A stretch of 18,575 nucleotides of DNA from an uncultured Acidimicrobiales bacterium (GCA_937926025.1 CALANQ010000156.1:1-18575), one strand, 5' to 3'. Counted from the stretch's first letter, positions 1-6,998 are shown. Made by a program: numbers and translations. The notes: generated from the sequence alone by a model not told the origin.

Positions 1-235
1 GCTCCATCGGGTCGGCGCCGGCGTCCCAGCCGTTCCAGTCGCCGACCACCGCCACGCGCGAGGCGGCGGGGGCCCAGACGGAGAAGCGCACCCCGCCGTC
101 GGGGTCGTCGCCGGTGAGGTGGGCGCCGAGCAGGTGGTGGATGTCGCTGGCGTCGCCGTGGTCCAGGGTGGCGAGGCGCTCGGGCACGGGGGGCGCGACG
201 GGTGCTGGCTTCGGGGCGGAGCGGCCGGTTGCCAT
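1..235 (-). CDS. glgB: 1,4-alpha-glucan branching enzyme, N-terminal part (cut by window edge)
   Basis: Only the first 78 codons are in the window; the gene continues past position 1. After a Pro/Ala-rich leader of about 20 residues, the protein has the N-terminal GlgB pattern: a HxLLGAHL segment (about 34-40), then GVRFSVWAP (about 48-56) and VVGDWNGWD (about 63-71). This is the CBM48 beta-sandwich that precedes the GH13 catalytic domain. GlgB makes alpha-1,6 branches in glycogen. The start is ATG at 233-235. A TAGCGT -10 box ends 6 nt upstream, so the mRNA is probably leaderless; AAGGG touches the ATG and is too close to act as a ribosome binding site. The gene diverges from the YceH-fusion gene. 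GlgX or other CBM48-GH13 proteins are possible, but the LLGAHL motif favours GlgB. Confidence 0.85.
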   Translation of the reverse strand, partial: MATGRSAPKPAPVAPPVPERLATLDHGDASDIHHLLGAHLTGDDPDGGVRFSVWAPAASRVAVVGDWNGWDAGADPME

Positions 236-240
236 CCCTT

Positions 241-271
241 GACGCTAGGGGGCGCGCGGGCACCTAGCGTC
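241..271. promoter_or_regulatory. symmetric divergent promoter pair between glgB and the YceH-fusion gene
   Basis: A perfect inverted repeat, GACGCTAGG (241-249), N13, CCTAGCGTC (263-271), contains one TAGCGT -10 box on each strand: minus 247 to 242, plus 265-270. They lie 6 and 7 nt from the ATGs of the two divergent genes. The boxes are exactly 17 nt apart, so each occupies the -35 position of the other. The two promoters should therefore be mutually exclusive. Binding by a dimeric regulator is an alternative reading of the same repeat. Confidence 0.6.
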
Positions 272-277
272 CGGGCC

Positions 278-1522
278 ATGAGCGACCCCTCCTTCGGACC
301 GGTGGATCTGCCCGAGCTGAACGCCGTCGAGCAGCGCATCGTGGGCAGCCTCCTGGAGAAGGAGCGCACCGTTCCGGCGTCGTACCCCATGACGCTGAAC
401 GGCCTGCGCACCGCCTGCAACCAGAGCTCCAGCCGGGAGCCGGTGATGGACCTCGACGAGGGCACCATCGTCACCGCGCTCGACGACCTCAAGATCAAGG
501 GCGCCACCCGCATGGTGTACGCCAGCTCCGGCGCCCGGGCCGTGAAGTACCGGCAGGTGCTCGACGAGCGGCTCGGCATCGACGACGCCGAGCGGGCCGT
601 CCTCACGGTGCTCCTGCTGCGCGGGCCGCAGGCGCCGGGCGAGCTGAAGACCCGGACCGAGCGCCTCCACGGCTTCGCCGACCGCGAGGAGGTGGAGCGC
701 CTGCTGCACGCCATGGCCGGCGCGCCCGAGCCGCTGGTCCGCCAGCTGGAGCGCCAGCCGGGCCAGCAGGACCACCGCTGGATCCACCTGCTGGGCCCGG
801 TCGAGATCCCGTCCGCGGAGGCCGGTGGGGTCACGGCGGCGTCGGCCGTGGACCGCGATGCCGTCCTGGCCGACGGCGCACCGGCCCGCGACGCCCGGGT
901 CGTGGCGTCCTACGACGCCCTCGCCACCACCTACGCCGACCAGCTGCTCGACGAGCTCGACGGCAAGCCGTTCGACCGCTGGCTGCTGGAGCGCCTGGCG
1001 GACCTGGCCGACGGTGGTCCCGTCGCCGACGTGGGCTGCGGTCCGGGGCAGGTGGCGTTCCACCTGGCCGCCGCGGGGGCCGACGTGACCGGCTTCGATC
1101 TGGCGCCCGGCATGGTCGACGAGGCGCGGCGCCGCTTCCCGGAGCTGTCGTTCGCGGTGGCGGACCTCATGGCGCTGCCCGCCCCGGCCTCCGGCGGCGG
1201 CTGGTCGGCCATCGCCGCCTGGTACTCGCTGGTTCACCTCGCCGGCTCCGAGCTGCGTCCCGCCGTGGCCCTCCTCGCCGGGGCCCTGGCCCCCGGCGGG
1301 CACCTCGCCGTCGCCGTGCACGTGGGCGACGAGGTCCGTCGGCCCGAGGAGCTGTGGGGCCGGTCCATCGACCTGGCCTTCGTCTTCCACGACCGTGCGC
1401 AGGTCCTCGACGCCTTCGCCACGGCCGGGCTGGTGGACATCGAGTGGTACCACCGCGGGCCGCTGCCCGGCATCGACGAGGAGACCGAGCGCCTCTACGT
1501 GGTGGCCCGTCGCCCCGCCTGA
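278..1522 (+). CDS. YceH (DUF480)-class I SAM-dependent methyltransferase fusion
   Basis: This 414-aa protein has two parts. Residues about 9-190 match the YceH/DUF480 family: LPELNAVEQRIVGSLLEKE at the start, the YPMTLNGLRTACNQ segment, then REPVMDLDE. YceH is a tandem winged-helix protein of unclear role. A short Ala/Asp linker leads to a class I methyltransferase from about 208, with the SAM-binding motif VADVGCGPGQ at 249-258, an acidic strand end (TGFDLAPG) and a late VAVAVHVGDE strand. The small-molecule or protein substrate cannot be read from the sequence. The ATG at 278 is chosen because YceH homology begins there and TAGCGT lies 7 nt before it; the open frame continues further upstream without meaning. 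The gene is convergent with the next gene. Confidence 0.85.
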   Translation: MSDPSFGPVDLPELNAVEQRIVGSLLEKERTVPASYPMTLNGLRTACNQSSSREPVMDLDEGTIVTALDDLKIKGATRMVYASSGARAVKYRQVLDERLGIDDAERAVLTVLLLRGPQAPGELKTRTERLHGFADREEVERLLHAMAGAPEPLVRQLERQPGQQDHRWIHLLGPVEIPSAEAGGVTAASAVDRDAVLADGAPARDARVVASYDALATTYADQLLDELDGKPFDRWLLERLADLADGGPVADVGCGPGQVAFHLAAAGADVTGFDLAPGMVDEARRRFPELSFAVADLMALPAPASGGGWSAIAAWYSLVHLAGSELRPAVALLAGALAPGGHLAVAVHVGDEVRRPEELWGRSIDLAFVFHDRAQVLDAFATAGLVDIEWYHRGPLPGIDEETERLYVVARRPA

Positions 1523-1549
1523 GCCGCGCACCGGCGCCGGTCGGTCAGG
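1518..1549. terminator. possible bidirectional terminator with both stop codons in the stem
   Basis: CCTGA (1518-1522) pairs with TCAGG (1545-1549). CCG (1524-1526) then pairs with CGG (1542-1544), and a 12-bp palindrome ACCGGCGCCGGT (1530-1541) lies inside. The stem has a bulge and there is no U-tract, so this is only a plausible GC-type terminator for the two convergent genes. Confidence 0.35.
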
Positions 1550-2264
1550 AGCACTGGTCGACGGCGCGGCGGATGAACCGCTCCCGCTCAGCCGGCGTCC
1601 GGGGCGGGGCCAAGATGCCGATCGTGCCGGGGTCTGCGGCGCTGGTCGGCTGGTACGAACGGGGGTCCGAGATGTCGGGCCCGGACGGACCCGCCACCGG
1701 CCCCTCGTCGGTGGGCGGGACGAGCGACTCGATGAACGCTCGGTCGGCGTCCCCCGCCGCGACCTCATCGGCGAGGCAGTCCAGGTCGACGTCGTCGGGG
1801 CGGTCCTCGCCGAGCTCCTGGTACGCGACGAGGCGGCCCCGGGCGATGAGGTGCTGGGGGGACGCCCCGCAGCGGCCGTACTCGGCCGCCAGCCGCTTGC
1901 CCGCCTCCCAGTCGAACCCGGCGTCCCGGGACGCGCCGGCAGGGTCCTCGGCCAGCTCGGAGGGCGTCGTCCCGGCATCGTCGAGCTGGTCGGGCCCGAG
2001 GATCATCACCCACGCACCGGCGACGCACTCGGCCTCCGCCGGACGGAGACCGGAGAAGCCCACCCACACGGCACCCGGCTCCGTGAGGACCTCGGCCAGC
2101 GCGGCGGCGTAGGGCCGGCCGGCCGCGCTCAGCGGCGGCGCGGCCTGGGGCTTGGAGCTTCCGCCGAAGACGCCCACCCAGTTCACCACGAGGATCACGA
2201 AGAACACGCCGAGGATGCCGTACCCGATGGTCACCGGCCTGATCCTCCGCCTCGCGTCCGCCAC
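1545..2264 (-). CDS. single-pass membrane protein of unknown function
   Basis: The product is 239 aa. A basic N-terminus (ADARRRIRP) precedes one hydrophobic segment at about 12-34 (TIGYGILGVFFVILVVNWVG). An extracytoplasmic domain of roughly 200 residues follows, with four cysteines (in AECVAG, GRCGAS, LDCLAD and the C-terminal DQCS) that could form two disulfides. The C-terminal 70 residues are Pro/Asp-rich and probably flexible. There is no lipobox and no catalytic motif I recognise. The start is GTG at 2262-2264 with TAGGGT 7 nt upstream, giving a leaderless arrangement; no Shine-Dalgarno is seen. It is transcribed divergently from the PD-(D/E)XK-like gene. I do not assign a function. Confidence 0.8.
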   Translation of the reverse strand: MADARRRIRPVTIGYGILGVFFVILVVNWVGVFGGSSKPQAAPPLSAAGRPYAAALAEVLTEPGAVWVGFSGLRPAEAECVAGAWVMILGPDQLDDAGTTPSELAEDPAGASRDAGFDWEAGKRLAAEYGRCGASPQHLIARGRLVAYQELGEDRPDDVDLDCLADEVAAGDADRAFIESLVPPTDEGPVAGPSGPDISDPRSYQPTSAADPGTIGILAPPRTPAERERFIRRAVDQCS

Positions 2265-2271
2265 CGCCGGG

Positions 2272-2296
2272 ACCCTACGACGCAGCGGCCTAGCGT
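2272..2296. promoter_or_regulatory. overlapping divergent promoters (-10 boxes TAGGGT minus, TAGCGT plus)
   Basis: The minus-strand -10 is TAGGGT at 2277 to 2272, 7 nt from the GTG of the membrane protein. The plus-strand -10 is TAGCGT at 2291-2296, 9 nt from the ATG at 2306. Only 13 nt separate the boxes, so both promoters cannot be occupied at once. Confidence 0.5.
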
Positions 2297-2305
2297 GGCG
2301 GTTCC

Positions 2306-2890
2306 ATGAGCGACTTCGAGCAGCTGCCGTTCGACGGCACCGAGCCGCGGGCCGAGGTGCCTGGTGGCCCGGGCGAGGCCGAGGCGCTGCCGGCCGATGA
2401 CGACGGGCCCGGGGAGCCCGCCGCCGAGCACGCCGCGCCGGTCGACGGCCCGGCTCCGGCGACCAAGCCGCGGGCGTCGTTCCAGGCGTCGGCGGGCATC
2501 CAGGGCCGGCAGTTCGCCGAGCAATGCGACACCCTGCTCGCCCACTTCGGGTTCGAGCTGAAGGGCCGCCGCGTGCTCACCGAGGTGGGCGTGGAGATCG
2601 ACCAGGAGGCGGTGAGCCCGGGCGGCACCACCGTGTGGTTCGAGTACAAGGGCTCGATCCAGGGCAAGCGGCCGGGCCTGATCCGCACCGACACGCTGAA
2701 GAAGGCCATCGCCAACGGCGCCCTGCTGCGGTCGCTGGCGGACCCGGCGCCCTACGTCGTGGTCACGTCGCACCTGCCCGAGGCGGGGTCGGGCGCGGCG
2801 ATGCTCGACGCGGCGCTGCGCCTCCGGTACTTCGCCGACGTGGTCTGCCTGTACGACCCGAAGGCCACCGCCCGCCTCGGCGCCTGGTAG
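2306..2890 (+). CDS. small protein with PD-(D/E)XK nuclease-like signature
   Basis: The product is 194 aa. Residues 1-55 are acidic and Pro/Gly/Ala-rich, probably disordered. The folded part starts near 57 with a helix (GIQGRQFAEQCDTLLAHFGF), followed by a strand ending in VEID with D99, then a beta-turn-beta unit ending in VWFEYKGS with E113-x-K115. The order helix, D, about 14 residues, E-x-K is that of PD-(D/E)XK nucleases. RTDTLKKAIANGALL (127-141) would be the helix after the active site, and PYVVVTSHLP the core strand that follows. I infer a nuclease-like fold; activity and target are unknown. A leaderless start is likely, with TAGCGT 9 nt upstream of the ATG. Its stop lies 3 nt from the convergent serpin stop. 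No methyltransferase or other restriction partner is adjacent. Confidence 0.75.
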   Translation: MSDFEQLPFDGTEPRAEVPGGPGEAEALPADDDGPGEPAAEHAAPVDGPAPATKPRASFQASAGIQGRQFAEQCDTLLAHFGFELKGRRVLTEVGVEIDQEAVSPGGTTVWFEYKGSIQGKRPGLIRTDTLKKAIANGALLRSLADPAPYVVVTSHLPEAGSGAAMLDAALRLRYFADVVCLYDPKATARLGAW

Positions 2891-2893
2891 CGG

Positions 2894-4201
2894 CTACGGG
2901 ACCGTCGGGTCGGTGACCCGGCCGAGGAACAGCGGCGTGCCGTCCTCCAGGTCGTGGATGGCGAACAGGAACGGCCGGTCGATGGTGAGCTCGTGCTCGG
3001 TGATGGCGCCGCCGACCGTCGTGAACACGGCCCCGGTGGCGGCCGCCGCCTCCGTGCCGTTCTCGTCGACGGTCACGGTGGCCTGGTGGAGGACGTCGTC
3101 GAGGCGGAGCGGCTGGGCCTGGGGGTCGGTGGTCATGGGCTCGAAGTTGGTGCGGGTGGTGAACGGGGCGGTGACGCCCACCTCGCGCAGCGCCTTGCCC
3201 ACCGGCGACCGCTGGTCCAGGTCGAAGCGGGGGATCGCCAGCGCCACGGCCGTGTCCGGGTCTCCGCCGGTGAGGATCTGGTGGAGGAGGTCGTCGTCGA
3301 GCTCGTCCTCGAACGCCGCCAGCGCGCCCTCCTCCGGGACCATGAAGGTCATCGCCAGCTTCCCGCCCGCGTACGGGACGGTCGCCGCCTGCCAGCCCGG
3401 TCCGACCAGGTAGCGGTAGGTGCCGCTGGTGGTCATGGCCGGTGCTTCGACGGTCTTGCCCGACGCCGTGGTGAACGGCAGGTCCTTGGGGCGCTCGTCG
3501 AGCGGTTCGGGCCAGGGCGCCTTGAAGAACACCGCGTTGGTGAGCACCAGCCGGGTATCGGTGTCGATCGAGCCGTCGGGGAGCAGCTCGGTGATGTGCT
3601 CCCGGGTGTGCTCCGCCACCCAGTCGTTGATCTCGGCGCGGGCCCGACCCGGGTCGCGCTGGTAGTCCGCGGTCCACATCGACGCGTCGTAGCCGAGGCG
3701 GAGCTGGTCGAGGAACGAGGGCTTCCAGGTCACGCCGGACTGGCCCCACAGGGCGTTGGCGTTGGTCAGCTCGATCTCGCCCATGTCGCCGTCGGCCATC
3801 GGCACCGGACCGGCGAGGTCCTCCAGCGCAGCCGTCGCGCCGCCCAGGGAGCGGTGCAGGGTGTCGGGGTCGGCCCCGCCGAAGAACTCGTCGAGCTGGT
3901 CGGCCGAGTCGCCCTCGGCGCCGGCCCGGACCATGCCCAGGGTGACGCCGATCGACACGGGCGAGAAGGCGACGTTGCCGTCCCCGGCCGCCTCCGCGAT
4001 CGGGTCGTACAGCTCCAGGGCGACGTGGGTCATGAGCTGCGCGCCCGCCGCGCTCTCCTCGTCGGTGGGTCGCTCGTGCGGTGCCGTCGACTCCACGTGG
4101 GCCACGCCCGCCGAGCTGGGCTCGTCGCTGCACCCGGCGGTGGTGGCGGCCAGCGCCGCCACCGCCCCGAGGGCCAGCCACCGTCCGCCGCGGACCCTCA
4201 T
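2894..4201 (-). CDS. serpin family lipoprotein (predicted inhibitory, P1 = Val)
   Basis: The product is 435 aa. A lipoprotein signal comes first (MRVRGGRW, hydrophobic core, TTAGC with Cys24), so the protein should sit on the outer face of the membrane. Serpin hallmarks follow in order: NVAFSPVSI, TNANALWGQ, EINDWVAEHTREHI, LVLTNAVFFKAPW, and near the end RPFLFAIHD and FLGRVTDP. The reactive loop has the inhibitory hinge ENGTEAAAAT (P17-P8, from residue 380): Thr at P14 and Ala at P12-P9. Counting from P17 puts P1 at Val396 and P1' at Gly397 (P1 codon at 3014-3016). Val at P1 suggests an elastase-like serine protease as target; this is inference. The ATG at 4199-4201 overlaps the upstream stop as ATGA, which fixes the start and implies translational coupling to the CMD gene. 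Confidence 0.92.
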   Translation of the reverse strand: MRVRGGRWLALGAVAALAATTAGCSDEPSSAGVAHVESTAPHERPTDEESAAGAQLMTHVALELYDPIAEAAGDGNVAFSPVSIGVTLGMVRAGAEGDSADQLDEFFGGADPDTLHRSLGGATAALEDLAGPVPMADGDMGEIELTNANALWGQSGVTWKPSFLDQLRLGYDASMWTADYQRDPGRARAEINDWVAEHTREHITELLPDGSIDTDTRLVLTNAVFFKAPWPEPLDERPKDLPFTTASGKTVEAPAMTTSGTYRYLVGPGWQAATVPYAGGKLAMTFMVPEEGALAAFEDELDDDLLHQILTGGDPDTAVALAIPRFDLDQRSPVGKALREVGVTAPFTTRTNFEPMTTDPQAQPLRLDDVLHQATVTVDENGTEAAAATGAVFTTVGGAITEHELTIDRPFLFAIHDLEDGTPLFLGRVTDPTVP

Positions 4202-4836
4202 GCGTCCGGCTCGGCGTCGGGCCGCAGGGAGCGGGTGATGCCGGGACCGGTCAGCTCGGTGATGGGGTCGTCGACGTCGTCGAGCTCCAGCCGCAGCGCC
4301 CGGCTCATCACCGCGTGCAGGTCGTACCAGCAGGTGATGTAGGTGAGCTCCAGGATGGCCAGCTCCGACAGGTGCTCGCGGAGGGCGGCGAAGGTGCCGT
4401 CGGACGCCCGGCCGCCGTGGAGCACCAGGGCATCGGTCCACGCCAGCACGGCCCGCTCCGCCGGGGTGAAGGCGTCGCTGGTCTCCCACGACGGCACCGC
4501 CTGGATCTTCTCCTCGCTGACGCCGTTGTCGCGGCTGGCCTTGCAGTGCTGCGAGAAGACGAAGCGGCTGCCTCGGGCCCAACCGGCCCGGGTCTGGGCC
4601 AGCTCCCGCAGCTGCTTGGGCAGCTCCCGGTCGTCGGAGCGGTAGAAGGCGAAGCCGCTGACGCAGTGCTCCATCAGCTCCGGGCTCTGCGCCACCACGG
4701 TCCACCAGTTGCCGGGGGTCCCGTTGTTCAGGCCGGGCTCGGCCACCGGGTCGCGGTCGCCGAAGATGAAGTCGTACATGACGGGAACGATCCCGTCGGG
4801 GGCTTCCGCCCGGGGCACCTGCCGAAGTCTGGGCAC
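4198..4836 (-). CDS. carboxymuconolactone decarboxylase/AhpD-like family protein
   Basis: The product is 212 aa. The CMD/AhpD-like helical core spans about 40-185: GNWWTVVAQSPE, the ELAQTRAGWARGSRFVFSQHCKASRDNGVS helix region with His97-Cys98, and a later helix ERAVLAWTDALVLHGG. The classical CxxC pair is not present at that place, so peroxidase activity is uncertain. Many distant relatives are simply called CMD-family proteins. The start chosen is GTG at 4834-4836 (PRLRQVPRAEA follows), because GAGGAG lies 7 nt upstream and the N-terminal sequence looks family-like. It overlaps the serpin gene by 4 nt (ATGA) and forms an operon with it. It is divergent from the PBP gene. Confidence 0.85.
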   Translation of the reverse strand: MPRLRQVPRAEAPDGIVPVMYDFIFGDRDPVAEPGLNNGTPGNWWTVVAQSPELMEHCVSGFAFYRSDDRELPKQLRELAQTRAGWARGSRFVFSQHCKASRDNGVSEEKIQAVPSWETSDAFTPAERAVLAWTDALVLHGGRASDGTFAALREHLSELAILELTYITCWYDLHAVMSRALRLELDDVDDPITELTGPGITRSLRPDAEPDA

Positions 4837-4872
4837 GGGTTGGCTCCTCGCTCGTTCCGTCGCGTGGCCGGG

Positions 4873-4878
4873 ACCGTA
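4873..4878 (-). promoter_or_regulatory. candidate -10 (TACGGT) for the CMD-serpin operon
   Basis: TACGGT on the minus strand lies 36 nt before the GTG start. ATGACG sits 17 nt further upstream as a weak -35. This gives a short leader carrying the GAGGAG ribosome binding site, unlike most promoters in this window. Confidence 0.35.
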
Positions 4879-4957
4879 CGCCCCGTGGGCGGATTCGTCA
4901 TCGGATCGCGCGTCAGTTGGAACCGAAACACCCAGGCGGAACGTCGGGACGGATCGG

Positions 4958-4990
4958 TAGCGTTGCCCCGGCGGAACGCAGAGAGGTGAT
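4958..4990 (+). promoter_or_regulatory. promoter -10 and strong Shine-Dalgarno of the PBP gene
   Basis: TAGCGT (4958-4963) would start transcription near 4970. GAGAGGTGAT (4981-4990) matches the anti-Shine-Dalgarno almost fully and lies just before the GTG at 4993, so this mRNA has a leader. A 9-bp direct repeat GGCGGAACG occurs at 4935-4943 and 4970-4978. The first copy contains GGAAC, 19 nt before GTT (4962-4964), so an ECF-type promoter is an alternative reading. Confidence 0.5.
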
Positions 4991-4992
4991 GG

Positions 4993-6975
4993 GTGGAGAG
5001 CAGGCGAAGCGCGCTGATCGGCTGGGCCATCGTGGTCGTGCTGGTCCTGGTGGCGGCAGCGTCCGTCTGGTTCAAGGTGGCGGGCGGCGACGATGACGAG
5101 GCCGCCCGTCCCGGCATGAAGGACGGCGACCCGGCCAGCGAAGCCGCCGACGCCTTCGCGGTGGCGTGGGTCGACGGCAAGCTCAGCGACGTGGCCTTCG
5201 TGGACACCAACGGCGACGTCAACGCCCGGTCCCTGGCCATCACCGCCGGGCTCGGCTCCGGTGCGGCCGGCAAGCCGGCGAAGGTCGAGGTCACGTCCCT
5301 CACCGAGGTCCCCCCGGCCACCGGCGCCAAGGATCCCGCCCGTCGGGTCGACGCCACCATGGCGGTCACGTGGCAGATCGACCCCACCCGCACCTGGACC
5401 TACGACACCTCGGCGCAGCTGGTGGAGGTCGAGGGGAGCGGTGAGGCGAAGACCCGCTGGCTGGTGGACTGGTCGCCTGCCGTGGTGCACCCCGGGCTCC
5501 AGGACGGCGACACCCTCCAGACCGTGCGGCTGCCCGCCGCCCGCGGCGAGATCCTCGGACCCGACGGCAAGCCGCTGGTGGGCCAGCGGCCGGTGGTGGT
5601 GGTCGGCATCCAGCCCGGCGCCACCGTCGACCGCGCCGCCACCGCCCAGCAGGTGGCCGGCCTCGTCGGGGTGGACTCGGCGGCGCTGGTCCAGCGGGTG
5701 CAAGCCGGCAGCGACACCGACCTCATCTCCGTCATCACCCTGCGGGAGGAGGATGCGGCCGGGGTCCGGGCCCAGCTCGACGCCATCCCGGGCGTCGTCC
5801 TCCAGGACGATGAGCTCCCGCTGGCGCCCACCCGCAACTTCGCCCGGGCGCTCATCGGCACCACCGGCCCGGCCACCGCCGAGATCGCCGCCAAGTCCGA
5901 CGGGCGCATCACCGAGGGCGACCTCACCGGCCTGTCTGGGTTGCAGGCCTCCCAGGACGAGGCCCTCGCCGGCCAGGCCGGCCTGTCCATCCGCCTGGCC
6001 CCGGCCGACGGCTCCGGCCGGGAGCCCGCCGTGCTGAAGGACTTCCCCACCAAGGCCGGCGAGTCCATCACCATCACGCTCGACCCCAACGTGCAGGCGG
6101 CCGCCGACGAGGTGATGGCCAACGCCCCGAACCCGGCGGCGCTGGTCGCCATCCGGGCCAGCACCGGCGACGTGCTGGCCGTGTCCAACGGGCCTGCGGG
6201 CGCCGACGGGTACAACCGGGCCATGGTGGGCAAGTACCCGCCCGGGTCCACGTTCAAGATCGCGTCCACCCTCGCCCTGCTGGAGAACGGCCTGACGCCC
6301 GAGACGGTGGTCGACTGCCCGGCCACCCTGGTGGTGGGCAAGGAGTTCTCCAACGCCGAGGGCGAGGTGCTCGGGAAGGTGCCGTTCAGCAAGGACTTCG
6401 CCGACTCGTGCAACACCGCCTTCGTCGGCCAGTCCCGCAACATCTCCGTCGACCAGCTGGCGGACACGGCGCAGAAGCTCGGCTACCGGGACCTCGACAT
6501 CGGCACGCCGCTGGCCGGCGGCTCCGTGCCCACCGAGGCGAACGAGACCGAGCACGCCGCCGACATGATCGGCCAGGGCCAGGTGGAGGCCAGCCCGTTC
6601 GCCGTCGCCCTGGCCTCGGCCTCGGTGGCCAGCGGCCGCAGCGTGAACCCGCGGCTCATCATCGACCCCGACGAGCCCGACCCGAAGCTCGGCGAGGAGC
6701 TCGACCCGGCCGCCATCAAGGCCCTGCAGGGGCTGATGCGCGGCGTCGTCACCGACGGCACCGGCACCGCGCTGGCCGACGTGCCCGGCGGCGACGTGGC
6801 CGGCAAGACCGGCACCGCCGAGTTCGGCACCGAGAGCCCGCCCCAGACCCACGCCTGGTTCACCGGCTACCAGGGCGACATCGCGTTCGCCGTGCTGGTG
6901 GAGGACGGCGGGTTCGGCGGCCAGGTAGCCGCCCCGCTCGCCGCCCAGTTCCTCACCAAGCTCGCCGAGGGCTGA
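4993..6975 (+). CDS. class B penicillin-binding protein (D,D-transpeptidase) with NTF2-like N-domain
   Basis: The 660-aa protein cross-links peptidoglycan outside the membrane. One N-terminal TM segment lies at about 8-29. An NTF2-like (MecA_N type) domain follows at about 45-160, then a PBP dimerisation domain beginning at LPAARGEILGPDGKPL (about 179), then the transpeptidase domain from about 350. All three active-site motifs are present: S419-T-F-K422 with the nucleophile Ser419, S472-C-N474, and K605-T-G607. The layout resembles actinobacterial PbpA/PBP-lipo type enzymes and staphylococcal PBP2a, but there is no lipobox Cys. The MecA_N-like domain alone does not imply beta-lactam resistance. 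The GTG start at 4993 is set by the Shine-Dalgarno directly before it. No cell-division or elongation cluster is next to it, so its specific role is open. Confidence 0.93.
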   Translation: MESRRSALIGWAIVVVLVLVAAASVWFKVAGGDDDEAARPGMKDGDPASEAADAFAVAWVDGKLSDVAFVDTNGDVNARSLAITAGLGSGAAGKPAKVEVTSLTEVPPATGAKDPARRVDATMAVTWQIDPTRTWTYDTSAQLVEVEGSGEAKTRWLVDWSPAVVHPGLQDGDTLQTVRLPAARGEILGPDGKPLVGQRPVVVVGIQPGATVDRAATAQQVAGLVGVDSAALVQRVQAGSDTDLISVITLREEDAAGVRAQLDAIPGVVLQDDELPLAPTRNFARALIGTTGPATAEIAAKSDGRITEGDLTGLSGLQASQDEALAGQAGLSIRLAPADGSGREPAVLKDFPTKAGESITITLDPNVQAAADEVMANAPNPAALVAIRASTGDVLAVSNGPAGADGYNRAMVGKYPPGSTFKIASTLALLENGLTPETVVDCPATLVVGKEFSNAEGEVLGKVPFSKDFADSCNTAFVGQSRNISVDQLADTAQKLGYRDLDIGTPLAGGSVPTEANETEHAADMIGQGQVEASPFAVALASASVASGRSVNPRLIIDPDEPDPKLGEELDPAAIKALQGLMRGVVTDGTGTALADVPGGDVAGKTGTAEFGTESPPQTHAWFTGYQGDIAFAVLVEDGGFGGQVAAPLAAQFLTKLAEG

Positions 6976-6986
6976 CCCGCTCCATC

Positions 6987-6992
6987 TACGTT
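6987..6992 (+). promoter_or_regulatory. -10 box (TACGTT) for the beta-glucosidase gene, leaderless
   Basis: TACGTT is followed by exactly 6 nt and the ATG at 6999, placing the predicted transcription start on the A of the start codon. There is no Shine-Dalgarno. Any -35 would lie inside the PBP coding sequence. Confidence 0.5.
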
Positions 6993-6998
6993 GGGCCG

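Noticed and set aside
245..1978. A 577-residue minus-strand frame opposite the YceH-methyltransferase gene
   Set aside because: Antisense shadow with Arg/Pro/Gly repeats; the plus strand has recognisable YceH and SAM motifs.
2894..4705. A serpin start far upstream of 4201, giving 603 residues
   Set aside because: The extension is in the wrong frame over the CMD gene; the lipoprotein signal peptide begins at ATG 4201 with an ATGA overlap.
4198..6852. An 884-residue minus-strand frame covering the PBP gene and the CMD gene
   Set aside because: Only its last 212 residues are real (CMD protein from GTG 4836). The rest is antisense to the PBP gene and low in complexity.
4936..6975. Antibiotic resistance by a PBP2a-like protein
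   Set aside because: The NTF2-like N-domain is shared by ordinary class B PBPs; nothing in the sequence shows low beta-lactam affinity.
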